From contig NZ_CAWLFA010000006.1 in the NCBI RefSeq assembly GCF_963860125.1, forward strand, positions 60,031 through 124,030: 64,000 nt of DNA, in the 5' to 3' direction. The position numbers and the translations under genes were made by a program. Shown here in pieces: positions 1 to 8,470 of the stretch (position 1 is its first letter; the number at the start of each line of letters is the position of its first letter). The stretch is from Picosynechococcus sp. PCC 7002 (lineage in GTDB: Bacteria > Cyanobacteriota > Cyanobacteriia > Cyanobacteriales > MRBY01). The notes under the pieces are model-generated. The model saw nothing but the letters and a program-made list of their open reading frames with translations, did not search any database and was not told the origin of the DNA.

Positions 1-1269
1 GCCCTCAGATATGAGAGAAGTTTCCAATCTATTTGCTTCTCAGGTGAAGAGAAACCACATTTACAGGAAAACCAAAATGACTACGAAGCAACAAAAGTTT
101 CCAATCTATTTGCTTCTCAGGTGAAGAGAAACCAACTGCGTTAAGCCCCGCACTACAGCACGCTGTTTTGAGACAGCGTTTCCAATCTATTTGCTTCTCA
201 GGTGAAGAGAAACTTTTGAAACAATCAAAAGAGAGCAGCGGCCTTTATATTCGTTTCCAATCTATTTGCTTCTCAGGTGAAGAGAAACACTCTGGGAAGT
301 TCTTCTCCTTTACCCCAGGGCGAGTTTCCAATCTATTTGCTTCTCAGGTGAAGAGAAACCTTCAACTGTTGCGCAGACAATTGCTGCTGCTCCTCAGTAT
401 GTTTCCAATCTATTTGCTTCTCAGGTGAAGAGAAACAATAAACCCACTGCAAAGGAATATAAATCGCTTAGAGGGTTTCCAATCTATTTGCTTCTCAGGT
501 GAAGAGAAACTCAAAGCGCATACCTTGAATGTTAGCAGTGCCCTTAAGAGCCGTTTCCAATCTATTTGCTTCTCAGGTGAAGAGAAACATATAAACACCC
601 TGTACAATTACGATTTAAAATCGTCTCAAGTTTCCAATCTATTTGCTTCTCAGGTGAAGAGAAACCCGATAGAACCCGACAATCATTTCCGCGTCTTGTT
701 CAATGTTTCCAATCTATTTGCTTCTCAGGTGAAGAGAAACTTCTACCTGAACTGGAGCACTATCTCAGTGAAGTCAAGGCAGTTTCCAATCTATTTGCTT
801 CTCAGGTGAAGAGAAACACATGTTTGATCTAACTAATGGTTTAGTTGATGTCACTCTTGTTTCCAATCTATTTGCTTCTCAGGTGAAGAGAAACTGCTAA
901 TCTAAAAGGGCTATCAATTGAGATAGCCCTTTTGTTTCCAATCTATTTGCTTCTCAGGTGAAGAGAAACTCGTCAAGAAGATTGGAGACTGGGTTATTCT
1001 CCAAATCGAGTTTCCAATCTATTTGCTTCTCAGGTGAAGAGAAACTTCGGCTAACATGTGAACTGGCAGGGCGTGAGCCCATAGTTTCCAATCTATTTGC
1101 TTCTCAGGTGAAGAGAAACGTCTGAGTTGGATAAAGCTGATTGGGATATACAGAATCAGTTTCCAATCTATTTGCTTCTCAGGTGAAGAGAAACTTAGCA
1201 CTCTTCGTATTCCCTCTGAAGTTCGCAAGGTGGGTTTCCAATCTATTTGCTTCTCAGGTGAAGAGAAAC
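1..1269 (-). CRISPR. CRISPR array, 17 repeats (leader-proximal end; continues off left edge)
   Basis: Seventeen identical 36-bp repeats begin at 20, 97, 178, 253, 324, 401, 475, 553, 630, 705, 782, 859, 934, 1010, 1084, 1159 and 1234. Each starts GTTTCCAATC and ends GAAGAGAAAC. The 16 complete spacers are all different and 35-45 bp long. Bases 1-19 look like a partial spacer, so the array extends beyond the window. I infer transcription on the minus strand. Read that way the repeat ends in ATTGGAAAC, close to the usual (G)AAAC 3' handle of cyanobacterial type I-D/III repeats, and the array lies directly downstream of cas1-cas2 with a leader-like gap between them. No degenerate repeat is visible, as expected if the distal end is off-window. 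Several spacers read as open frames, but these are not genes. Confidence 0.97.
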
Positions 1270-1447
1270 CGCTGGCCTTTCAAAGGCTTGTCCGGAGAGA
1301 ACTCCAGCGAGCATTTGCGACCGATAGCAAAATTTTACCAGGCTCCAACAGAAAAGGCCAGAAAAAAATCCCTAAAACCCTTATCAGGTAAGCTTTCGAG
1401 CAATCACATGAAGTTAATACTGTTTCAGCCATTTTCTAGATCAGTCG
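1270..1447 (-). promoter_or_regulatory. putative CRISPR leader
   Basis: This 178-bp non-coding gap lies between the last repeat and the stop of cas2. On the minus strand it precedes the array, which is the position of a leader with the pre-crRNA promoter and adaptation signals. A short inverted repeat CGCTGG/CCAGCG (1270-1275 and 1306-1311) lies directly next to the first repeat. Position is the main evidence. I did not identify a specific -10/-35 pair. Confidence 0.55.
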
Positions 1448-1726
1448 CTAAATAATCGTTGACGAAGGTGGATCGCTCAGAGAAGGTGACCCCCAAATTT
1501 CCACCTGAGAGAGAGTATGACTCGAAATCGGATAAAACCGCAAACTGTCCCCTTGATCCTCTTTGTAATAACGCGAAAGTCGTTTTTTCAACTCTTTATA
1601 CTTTTTGGGCGATAAATGACACTCAAACACAGAATATTGAACACGTACCCCATAACCTTCCATTAGATCCGCGATCTTTTTGCGACGCTTATCATCACTA
1701 ATGTCATAGGCCACCAGATAAAACAT
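1448..1726 (-). CDS. cas2: CRISPR-associated endoribonuclease/adaptation protein Cas2
   Basis: This 92-aa protein begins MFYLVAYDISDDKRRKKIA, the classic Cas2 first beta-strand carrying the metal-binding Asp (YDISDD). It continues with the GYGVRVQYSVFEC strand and the SLRFYPIS segment typical of the family. With Cas1 it forms the integrase that inserts new spacers at the leader end. Its start codon shares one base with the cas1 stop (TGATG arrangement), so the two are translationally coupled, and it is the gene nearest the array. The length is normal for Cas2. The last ~15 residues are Ser/Pro-rich and probably disordered. Confidence 0.95.
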   Translation of the reverse strand: MFYLVAYDISDDKRRKKIADLMEGYGVRVQYSVFECHLSPKKYKELKKRLSRYYKEDQGDSLRFYPISSHTLSQVEIWGSPSLSDPPSSTII

Positions 1727-2712
1727 CAGCGGATTTCGTAGGGAGCATAACCTAATACCGGACGGTAGACAAAATTTTGGAAAGCGCGTACCTGGCGCGT
1801 CAACAGATGCCAGCGCGGTTCCTGGCGATCTTCTAGGGAAATAGTCGTTTCCATCTGCTGCACAAAAGCCGAAAGATAAACCTTGCGTCCCCCTTGGTTG
1901 AGAAAACAGCCCCCATCCCGATAGATAAAATGCTCCGGTTTAATGATGTTTTTATTCACGAGATACAAAACCAGACTATCCACAAGGGGAGCGCGGAACT
2001 CTTCGATGAGATCCGAAACCAAAGCCCCGTGGCGTTCTGAACCCTGGTGCAAACAGCCTTGATAGGGGTCTAGACCACGAATTTCGATGAGCGTAAATAG
2101 ATGGTTCCATAACACTTGATAGCCAAAACTGAGTAAAGCATTGACTGGATTTAGTGGTGGCCGCCGCGATCGCCCTATAAAAGGAAAAGCCTCATTGCGT
2201 AGACAATAACCCAAAGCATTGAAATAACTCGCTGCCGCTGCCCCTTCTAAGCCCATAATCCGTTCCACAGAATTAGCCATGGAGATCTGATGGCGTAAAT
2301 AACCCAAGGTCTCAATAGCAAAGGCCACAGGTTCCAGAGGCCGTTTACGCTGTTGCCGCTGGAGGATAACTCGACTGTTCTGAAGCTTGGCCCCGGCGAT
2401 CGCACGGGCGACGGTCAACTTATCCACTGGCGCGAGAGCTTGCTGATAACGCGATAAATGACGATAACCCCGCTCTAGGGCCATGATGCGACCGTAACAG
2501 AATCCCATTCGAGATAAGAAGACAATGGGAATATCCCGCCATAAACAGGCCCGGATCGCTTGGGTTGAGAGCTGAGATTTCCCAAAAATCAACACCTGCT
2601 CAAGTTGGGGCAACTGAATTTCAGTTAAACAATCCTGCTTGCGCCACACAGTAAGATATTCCTGCCGTAGACGCACATAACAACCCTGCTCTGACACATA
2701 GAGCGTTCTCAT
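1726..2712 (-). CDS. cas1: CRISPR-associated integrase Cas1
   Basis: This 328-aa Cas1 is the metal-dependent DNA integrase of spacer acquisition. The usual residues are visible: Glu156 in GLEGAAAASYF, His222 in the GCLHQGSERHG segment and Asp234 in SDLIEEFRAP. The N-terminal beta-domain starts MRTLYVSEQGCYVRLRQEYL. I use the ATG at 2712 rather than an in-frame start at 2826 because the extra 38 residues are low-complexity and overlap the upstream gene. The 2712 ATG also overlaps the upstream stop as ATGA, suggesting coupling. It lies in the order csx18-cas1-cas2-leader-array. No cas3, cas10 or other effector gene is in the window, so the subtype cannot be fixed. The repeat length and Csx18 suggest a type III-associated cyanobacterial locus. 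Confidence 0.95.
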   Translation of the reverse strand: MRTLYVSEQGCYVRLRQEYLTVWRKQDCLTEIQLPQLEQVLIFGKSQLSTQAIRACLWRDIPIVFLSRMGFCYGRIMALERGYRHLSRYQQALAPVDKLTVARAIAGAKLQNSRVILQRQQRKRPLEPVAFAIETLGYLRHQISMANSVERIMGLEGAAAASYFNALGYCLRNEAFPFIGRSRRPPLNPVNALLSFGYQVLWNHLFTLIEIRGLDPYQGCLHQGSERHGALVSDLIEEFRAPLVDSLVLYLVNKNIIKPEHFIYRDGGCFLNQGGRKVYLSAFVQQMETTISLEDRQEPRWHLLTRQVRAFQNFVYRPVLGYAPYEIR

Positions 2713-3005
2713 TGGTCGTGGCGATCGCGATAAGGATAAATATCTTTTTGGCGATGGGTTTGGGTCAGATCTCCTCGACGCGTGGCACCCAGGGATTGGG
2801 GTGGTGTAGCGCCTCCCAGTAGCCAAGCACTGACAAGATCCATGGCACTACAAACCAAAAATGTAGACAGACCCACCAAAAAAGTATTCATGATCACTGC
2901 CGCTAAACCCAGAGGCGCAATCAAAAGAATCACCAGGGTAATGGCACCATTAATAAGAGCCGCCGCCAAATTCCGAACAACAATACCGCGTGAAGAAAGA
3001 TACAT
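2709..3005 (-). CDS. csx18: Csx18-like small membrane protein upstream of cas1
   Basis: This protein of about 98 aa has a hydrophobic N-terminal half (NLAAALINGAITLVILLIAPLG followed by a second segment ending VCSAMDLVSAWLL) that predicts two membrane spans, and a charged basic tail. Size, hydropathy and position directly upstream of cas1 match Csx18, a small membrane protein found in cyanobacterial CRISPR loci and of unknown biochemical role. I chose the ATG at 3005 because GGAG lies 9 bases upstream. A TTG five codons earlier is possible. Its stop overlaps the cas1 start (ATGA), so it is in the adaptation operon. The family name is from recalled sequence resemblance, not a search. Confidence 0.6.
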   Translation of the reverse strand: MYLSSRGIVVRNLAAALINGAITLVILLIAPLGLAAVIMNTFLVGLSTFLVCSAMDLVSAWLLGGATPPQSLGATRRGDLTQTHRQKDIYPYRDRHDQ

Positions 3006-3023
3006 CGCTTCAAACTCCAAACT

Positions 3024-3218
3024 AAGAGCTGATTGATCAAGCCCCCCGGCCCCCAGTCTGGGGGAGATTTTCGGTCATCAAAGTCCCCCATTTTCCGGAG
3101 CTTTAGTGAGGAGATTTAGGCTTCGACGTGAGACTTCAGCGAGCTCAGTCGAGTCGTCAAACGCTCAGCCGAACGGGGCAAATTAAGTAATTTATTTATT
3201 TTACAAATAGCCTTTAAG
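3024..3218. repeat. GC-clamped dispersed repeat, copy A
   Basis: This non-coding repeat runs from AGAGCTGATT through AAGCCCCCCGGCCCCCAG to a tail containing GGCTTCGACGTGAGACTTC, GTCGAGTCGTCAAACGCTC and AAATAGCCT. A closely similar copy in the same orientation is at 4964-5180, and a shorter relative is at 3605-3695. It contains short inverted G/C runs (CCCCCAG/CTGGGGG) and encodes no transposase. It lies just upstream of csx18 and could be a non-autonomous mobile repeat. Confidence 0.7.
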
Positions 3219-3235
3219 TCAAAAAGTTAACTAAT

Positions 3236-3433
3236 TTAGGAGCGCAGGATATTCATGGCGATCCCGAAAGATCCGACAATTAAGAATCGACCCAGCATCT
3301 TCGCGCCGCCGTCTATGTAGCACCGATCATAACGGCAAACTTGATTGTTTTCGGCGATCGTCGCCGCAGCGCCAAATCCTCCACCAATAATGATGATGGC
3401 TAAACATACTTTGATCCATTCCGAATTATTCAT
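3236..3433 (-). CDS. small hypothetical membrane protein (65 aa)
   Basis: The protein starts MNNSEWIKVCLAIIIIGGGFG and has two hydrophobic segments (about residues 7-22 and 45-62) separated by a short loop with two cysteines (CRYDRCY) that could form a disulphide. I chose the ATG at 3433 because a strong Shine-Dalgarno sequence AAGGGGGA precedes it by a few bases. An alternative start eight codons upstream lacks that support. It sits between two copies of the GC-clamped repeat, divergent from the WYL gene. I do not recognise a family. The coding call rests on the RBS and the membrane-like composition. Confidence 0.45.
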   Translation of the reverse strand: MNNSEWIKVCLAIIIIGGGFGAAATIAENNQVCRYDRCYIDGGAKMLGRFLIVGSFGIAMNILRS

Positions 3434-3604
3434 GGTGATCCCCCTTACTGTAGACAAACTCTATTGAATCAAATGTCAGCAAGCACAATCACGAAAAAGA
3501 CAATATCGTTGAACAGAACTTTTCACTTGATTAAGAATCAATAGAAGGAATGTTGCAATAGTTTCTTTTAGTAGACAATAGAAGAAATAGTGGGTTAGAA
3601 GATG

Positions 3605-3695
3605 TCTAAAAAGCCCCCCTCGCCCCCCAAGTTGGGGGGAACTGCTCAGATGTCGAGCGAATGAAATCCCCAAAAATGGGGGGATTTAGTAGGGA
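3605..3695. repeat. GC-clamped dispersed repeat, short copy C
   Basis: This stretch of about 90 bp resembles part of copies A and B. It begins AAAAGCCCCCCTCGCCCCCC and ends in GGGGGGATTTAG, with inverted runs of C and G. The rest of the 3434-3752 gap shows no convincing gene. A 65-codon frame there reads through this repeat and is not believable. Confidence 0.5.
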
Positions 3696-3752
3696 GCTTA
3701 TTAAAAACACTTAGATACTTCTCAGATAACCTTTTAGTCCTAGGTCAAGATC

Positions 3753-4979
3753 ATGCCGAAAGTATCTAAAGCCCATCCTTACTCTGACCAAAAAAGTTTC
3801 GAGCGCCTACTCATTTTAATAACGGCCTTAATCCGTTTTCCAGGGGTGGGGTGTCCAGATGTTGATGGCATGGGTCATCGGGCAGGGCACCATAATGCCT
3901 TAGCTGCTGTGCAAGAAAAATGGCAGGCGATCGCCCGCGAATTAAACATTGACTGTAAACCAAATTATCCTTCCCTCGCGACCATTCGTAAGGACTTTAG
4001 CTTTTTGCGGCAATATGGAGTGCTTGAAAATCGGATGTATCGCTGGGGCTACTACCTAGGGACGGGAGTCTTTAGTGCGGCGGATCTTCAATTAGCGCTC
4101 AACGGTATGGGGGCGATCGCCCACGATTTGGGAGATTTTCGCTACCGTCAAGCCTTAGAAAAGATCCAACGTTATCTGCGGGGCTTTGATTTTAAAGACC
4201 TAGACCCCACCTATCCAATCCGTCAAAATCTCAATCATCCTGTTAATCAGACCGACCCAGAGCTGATGATGGCCCAGGGCGAATACCGACACACGCTATT
4301 TCATCATCTACCAGACCTTGAAGCCGCGATCTGGAAAGGACAAAAAATTGAAATTAGTCGCCATAGCTCCCCCTACACAGAAAAATATCTGGGATTGCAG
4401 CAGGTCTGGCCCTTGCAACTGATTTTTTATCATGTCGCCTGGTATCTCCTCTACGAGGACTGTCAAACCGGATGTCTGGTGGTTGGTCGCCTCAACCGGT
4501 TTGCGGAACATTTCAGAATTATTGATCCCCAAGGGCGTGGTTTAAATAAACAGCGGGAACGATTGGCGATCGCCCATCAACTCCTAGAACAAGGGTGGGG
4601 CCTCCGGTTAGGGACAGCAGAAGAGCAACAGGCTGAACTGCAAGGCACCGCTGAGTTGATTCCCGTCAAAGTACGCTTTTTTGATGGTGCTGCCATGATC
4701 GCCCTAGAAGCAGAACAGCGACACCCCAGCCAACAGATCCGCAAAGGCCCAAAAGCGTCTAGGGGTTATCAACCTAAATATATTGACTACTCAGTGACAT
4801 TACCCCGGCGATCCATCCCTGAATTTATGCAGTGGTTGAGGAGATATGGGCACAATATCCAGATTTTGACACCGGATTTCTTGATCAAACAACATTATCA
4901 GCAAGCCCAGAAAATTTTAAAGCGCTACGAACTGGAGACATCGACACATAAAAAACACGACGTTAGAGCTGATTTATAA
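3753..4979 (+). CDS. WYL-domain transcriptional regulator
   Basis: This 408-aa protein has a winged-helix-like N-terminal region (about residues 10-100, including SLATIRKDFSFLRQYGV) and a WYL domain around residues 195-280 with the signature WYLLYED at 230-236. WYL domains bind ligands, often nucleic-acid derived, and act as switches on DNA-binding proteins. In Synechocystis 6803 the WYL protein Sll7009 represses a CRISPR locus, so a role in controlling this csx18-cas1-cas2-array locus is a reasonable inference. It is transcribed away from the cas operon. Its last codons (VRADL) lie inside repeat copy B, so the natural 3' end may have been changed by that repeat. Confidence 0.8.
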   Translation: MPKVSKAHPYSDQKSFERLLILITALIRFPGVGCPDVDGMGHRAGHHNALAAVQEKWQAIARELNIDCKPNYPSLATIRKDFSFLRQYGVLENRMYRWGYYLGTGVFSAADLQLALNGMGAIAHDLGDFRYRQALEKIQRYLRGFDFKDLDPTYPIRQNLNHPVNQTDPELMMAQGEYRHTLFHHLPDLEAAIWKGQKIEISRHSSPYTEKYLGLQQVWPLQLIFYHVAWYLLYEDCQTGCLVVGRLNRFAEHFRIIDPQGRGLNKQRERLAIAHQLLEQGWGLRLGTAEEQQAELQGTAELIPVKVRFFDGAAMIALEAEQRHPSQQIRKGPKASRGYQPKYIDYSVTLPRRSIPEFMQWLRRYGHNIQILTPDFLIKQHYQQAQKILKRYELETSTHKKHDVRADL

Positions 4980-5180
4980 AGCCCCCCGGCCCCCAGTCTG
5001 GGGGAAATTTTTAGGCAATCAATGGAATGAAAGTCCCCCATTTTGGGGGATTTAGGCTTCGACATGAGACTTCGGCGAGCTACTCTCGGCCTGAGCTCGA
5101 GTCAAAGGCAGTCGAGTCGTCAAACGCTCAGTCGAACGGGTCAAATTAAGGAATTCATTTACTTTATAAATAGCCTCTTA
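4964..5180. repeat. GC-clamped dispersed repeat, copy B
   Basis: Same family and orientation as copy A. It shares AGAGCTGATT, AAGCCCCCCGGCCCCCAGTC, GGATTTAGGCTTCGAC, GTCGAGTCGTCAAACGCTC and AAATAGCCTC. It differs by small insertions such as one near 5080-5105 and by point changes. Copies A and B are about 1.75 kb apart and enclose the small membrane gene and the WYL gene. Its left end supplies the last codons and stop of the WYL gene. Confidence 0.7.
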
Positions 5181-5234
5181 GTTCTTCTTGAGAAAACAGT
5201 TACCCGTAGCAGATAAAGTAGATTTGTGTCTTAC

Positions 5235-6416
5235 TTATTCAGAGTTTTTAACGCTATATTCTTTTGGTAGCCAGGTCATTGCCGCTATATTGTCTAGGCC
5301 AGAGATGCTAGCCTCCGTTAAATCAGCATTTTCTAAATTCAAGTCAGTACTTTGGATCCCCAACAAATTTGCGCCCCGTAAATCCGCCCAGGCACAGTTA
5401 ACACGGCTCAAATTTGCCCCCTGAAGATTGGCATCTCGCAAGTCTGCATTTGCAAGATTACTCCCGGCTAAGTTCGCACCCGCAGCATTAATCCCCGCGC
5501 AGTAGGCATGGTTTAAGTTGGCTTCTTTCATAGCGGCCTTTGCGAGATTTGCGCCGTTTAAATTGGAATTATCAAAAACACAACCACTGAGGTTCGCTCT
5601 GTTGAGTGTAGCGTTGGTTAAATCGGCCCGGGCCCACTGGCTCCCTGCTAAATTGGACTGCTGCAACATGGTGCGCTGTAAAATGGCATCCTGAAGATTG
5701 GCCCCTTGCAAGTTGGCTTCTTGCAATTCAGCCCCTGATAAATCGCAGCCGACGCCATTAAGTTGAGGGGCCTGGATTTTGGCAAAATTGCTATTTTGCA
5801 ATTGACTATGGGCAATATTCGCTGCCCCCAATTGTGCCTGGCTAAACACCGCCGCATTAAGAATACTTTGGCTTAAATTCACGCCTCGTAAATCGGCACC
5901 ATGGGCATTGAGGCCCTGGCCCTGGATTTCTTTTAAATTCGCGCCTTGGGCCTTGGCTTGGACAAGAATCGCCCCCGTGAGCTGGGCTTGATTTAAGAGG
6001 GCATTGCTTAGGTTAGCGGCAGTTAGATTCGCATCTTTAAGGTTACAGTTGGCAAGGTTAGCACCCTCGAGATTGGCATGGCACAGAATGGCATTCTCCA
6101 GATTTGCGCCGGCTAAATTCACGTTCTGCAAAAGAGCTCCTGTTAACTCAGCACCGGCTAGGTTAGTTCCTGGGGCAGATAAATTCGACAGGCGAAAATC
6201 AGCCTGGTAGAACACAAATCCCTGGAGGGAATATTGGCTAAAGTCGACCCCCACAAAAACCACACGGCTAAAATCACGGCGATCGCCTTGGATGGCTTGT
6301 TTAAACTGGGCATTGTTGAGACGTTCTTTGGAGAAAGTCGGGCGGAAAGGAGCGGTGCGGTGCCAGAAGATCAGAGTATCAAGGCCTTGGATAACGGTAC
6401 GAACAAAACGTTTCAT
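5235..6416 (-). CDS. pentapeptide-repeat protein
   Basis: This 393-aa protein consists, from about residue 55 to 375, of tandem A(D/N)LXX pentapeptides (ANLEGANLANCNLKDANLTA and many more). They predict a right-handed quadrilateral beta-helix. The first ~50 residues (MKRFVRTVIQGLDTLIFWHR) are a basic amphipathic lead-in that may sit at a membrane. Pentapeptide-repeat proteins are very common in cyanobacteria and mostly of unknown function. A few mimic DNA and protect gyrase. The start has an AGGAAG ribosome-binding site inside the end of the upstream gene, 5 bp away, so the two are coupled and probably last in an operon that begins farther right. Confidence 0.9.
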   Translation of the reverse strand: MKRFVRTVIQGLDTLIFWHRTAPFRPTFSKERLNNAQFKQAIQGDRRDFSRVVFVGVDFSQYSLQGFVFYQADFRLSNLSAPGTNLAGAELTGALLQNVNLAGANLENAILCHANLEGANLANCNLKDANLTAANLSNALLNQAQLTGAILVQAKAQGANLKEIQGQGLNAHGADLRGVNLSQSILNAAVFSQAQLGAANIAHSQLQNSNFAKIQAPQLNGVGCDLSGAELQEANLQGANLQDAILQRTMLQQSNLAGSQWARADLTNATLNRANLSGCVFDNSNLNGANLAKAAMKEANLNHAYCAGINAAGANLAGSNLANADLRDANLQGANLSRVNCAWADLRGANLLGIQSTDLNLENADLTEASISGLDNIAAMTWLPKEYSVKNSE

Positions 6417-6420
6417 GGGT

Positions 6421-7110
6421 TTAAACTTCCTCTTGGTTTAGGGACTCGCTGGCCTGCGCAAAAGACAGGGGAACTGATTCAGCTTCGCTGGGGACTTCTG
6501 CCCACAGGGTTTGCAGGAGTCGATTGGTCAGGGCGGCATGGAGACTGGGCAATTGCTCAAGATAGCGGTAGATCCGGTCCAAAAGCACGGTCGGCCGGAG
6601 CGTGGTATTAAATTCTGCAGTAAGCGCGGCGACGCTGGCCTTTTGGGCAATGAAGTGAGTGCAGTAGCTGAGACCACGTGTGTAATAACAGTGGGTAATG
6701 CCGTCTCGGCGATCACTCGTTTGAAGTAGTCCTCGATAGCGATAGCTCAAATTCATAATGGGCATGATCACCTGCTGAATTTGTTCGATGTGGTCTTGGA
6801 TTTCAGCGGGTGCTCCGGTGAATGATGCTTCTGGGGTCGTTTCGATTGTCGAAAGGGCTTGGTATAGCTGCCGACAGTGGTTTTTCAGGGCTGTCCCTTG
6901 GATCGATAGTTCCTGTTCATAGGTGGCGATCGCTGCTGGATCGATTGATGTTATTTCGGGACAATCACCTGGTTCGGCTTCCTGTTGCATCAACTCCGCA
7001 ACGAGTAGTGCCAGTTCTGGGCATTCGTCCACTTCACCGGTCGCTTCAATATGATCAAGCAAAGCTGAATTGGGGCCTGGGCTAGACTGCGTGGGATAGG
7101 AGGGAGTCAT
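6421..7110 (-). CDS. hypothetical protein (229 aa)
   Basis: I do not recognise a family. The N-terminal ~60 residues are acidic and Pro/Ser-rich (MTPSYPTQSSPGPN, EPGDCPEITS), followed by a mainly helical region with several aromatic pairs (YRYRGLLQ, CYYTRGLSYCTHF) and three Cys in the middle. No signal peptide or membrane span is evident. It lies 25 bp after the membrane/coiled-coil gene and 5 bp before the pentapeptide gene on the same strand, so co-expression with both is likely. Function unknown. Confidence 0.75.
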   Translation of the reverse strand: MTPSYPTQSSPGPNSALLDHIEATGEVDECPELALLVAELMQQEAEPGDCPEITSIDPAAIATYEQELSIQGTALKNHCRQLYQALSTIETTPEASFTGAPAEIQDHIEQIQQVIMPIMNLSYRYRGLLQTSDRRDGITHCYYTRGLSYCTHFIAQKASVAALTAEFNTTLRPTVLLDRIYRYLEQLPSLHAALTNRLLQTLWAEVPSEAESVPLSFAQASESLNQEEV

Positions 7111-7135
7111 TGGTTTAATCTTCTCGGGATAGGGC

Positions 7136-8287
7136 TTACTGGGAACGTTGACGGAGCATCTGAATCGCCTTCCGGACTAACGCTTTTTTCTGGGGGTCGA
7201 AGCTATCTTGGACGGCGGGGCTCCGGGAAAAGGTATAGGTTAGGACACAGGCCGTGGCACTTAAGGCAATGGAGATGCCGGCCATCAGCATTGGAAAAGC
7301 GAGGCGTTCAAAGCGACCAGCCTTTAGATCCGTGGTAAAGAGTTCAGTGGCGATTCCCACTCCATCAGCAGGAGATTTTAGTTCCTGGTCGGGCTGAAAA
7401 TTGCTGCTAAAGTGGTCGGGCATTTCTGATTGGAGAAATTGCACATCATTGCCATATTGGGTGCGACGGCTGAGGCGTTCATCTAGGTCAGTCTTGGCGG
7501 CGTTATAGTCAGCTAAATTTTCTGTTTCAAGGCGTTCGAGTTTTTGGGTGAGGGGGAGATTTAGGGTTTTTACCGTCGTCCAGTCGGTATCGCGCTCCTC
7601 GTAGGTGCCATAGAGACTCAGGTAAAGTCGTTGCCATTCGGGATTTTCTCGGGAAGCTACCTCTCCTTCTTCCATAACAATTTGCTGGAGGGTCGTCTGA
7701 GCTTCATTAATTTGGGTTTTTAGGTCATCTAGTTCGCCTGCTGGCTTTAATACGTCGAGACGCTCTCGTTGTTCTTCGATAATGGTGCTTGCCAACTGCT
7801 GCTGGACAGCCGGTTTGTTCGTAAATAGAACAATGCCAGGGCCCGTAAAAACAGTCAGGAGGGTATTAAGCATCAAAAACCCACTGAGGCCACACCAGGC
7901 GTTGGCGCGATAGCCTGGGGCATGTCTGGCGGCGATCGCCCCGCAGTGGTTAGAGGCGGCATTAAGCCCACCGAGGACAACGGCAGCGGCGGGAATTGTC
8001 CCAATGCCGAAGCCACTCAGGGCAATAAGAATAAATGGGGTGATACCAATGGTATTAATCAAGCTAGAAATTGTGATGAGGCTAGCATTCAAGCGGGCCC
8101 GCTGTTTGACTTCTTTGGTGACAATGGCCGTCCCATGGAGATCCTTAGGATGACAAACAAAGGCACATTTCAGGAGAAAAAGAGTTGTTTTACGGGCGAC
8201 TTGCAAAGAGGAGGGTACATCTGCGCTACTGGGCAAGGCATCGAAGCGTAGTTTTGAGGAATAGGTCTGGGGAATTGGTGTTTGCAT
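7136..8287 (-). CDS. membrane protein with internal coiled coil
   Basis: This 383-aa protein has hydrophobic stretches at about 68-120 and 136-160 (two or three helices), a long charged helical segment at about 165-300 (LASTIIEEQRERLDVLK...) predicted as coiled coil, and another transmembrane helix near 333-356 (LAFPMLMAGISIALSATACV), followed by a short basic tail. The topology resembles a DUF4407-like protein (membrane helices around a coiled coil), but I cannot confirm that family. The N-terminus is Ser/Pro-rich without a signal peptide. No convincing Shine-Dalgarno sequence precedes the ATG. A terminator-like hairpin separates it from the next gene upstream, so it may have its own promoter. 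Confidence 0.75.
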   Translation of the reverse strand: MQTPIPQTYSSKLRFDALPSSADVPSSLQVARKTTLFLLKCAFVCHPKDLHGTAIVTKEVKQRARLNASLITISSLINTIGITPFILIALSGFGIGTIPAAAVVLGGLNAASNHCGAIAARHAPGYRANAWCGLSGFLMLNTLLTVFTGPGIVLFTNKPAVQQQLASTIIEEQRERLDVLKPAGELDDLKTQINEAQTTLQQIVMEEGEVASRENPEWQRLYLSLYGTYEERDTDWTTVKTLNLPLTQKLERLETENLADYNAAKTDLDERLSRRTQYGNDVQFLQSEMPDHFSSNFQPDQELKSPADGVGIATELFTTDLKAGRFERLAFPMLMAGISIALSATACVLTYTFSRSPAVQDSFDPQKKALVRKAIQMLRQRSQ

Positions 8288-8384
8288 AGGGAGGCGATCG
8301 TAATAATGGGGGCGGTTGGGGTTTTTGTTCCCCTGGTATTTATATCGACATCACCTGGACGGTTTATGCAATCTAGCTTTGGGC

Positions 8385-8430
8385 AAAAAAAAATGGCCTC
8401 CACCTGAATGGGTAGGGGAGGGCCAAAAAA
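8385..8430 (-). terminator. rho-independent terminator (both strands possible)
   Basis: An imperfect stem TGGCCTCC...GGAGGGCCA (8394-8425, one bulged G) is flanked by nine A on the left and six A on the right. Read on the minus strand the hairpin is followed by a nine-T run, so it would terminate the zinc-ribbon gene just upstream. Confidence 0.6.
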
Positions 8431-8470
8431 TTGATGGATGGGTGTGTTGACGGACGAGAGCAGCGTTTTA

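Noticed and set aside
20..1269. Self-targeting spacers against genes in this window
   Set aside because: I compared spacers by eye with nearby genes and saw no match, but I could not do a full search, so none is claimed.
168..1455. Open frames in the CRISPR array encoding repeated 'RFQSICFSGEEK' or 'VSNLFASQVKRN' peptides
   Set aside because: They are translations of the direct repeats and random spacers, with no ribosome-binding sites.
1726..2826. Longer Cas1 starting at 2826
   Set aside because: The extra 38 residues are low-complexity, overlap Csx18, and the family start is MRTLYVSE at 2712.
3476..3673. 65-codon minus-strand frame near the WYL gene
   Set aside because: It reads through the GC-clamped repeat copy C and has unnatural composition.
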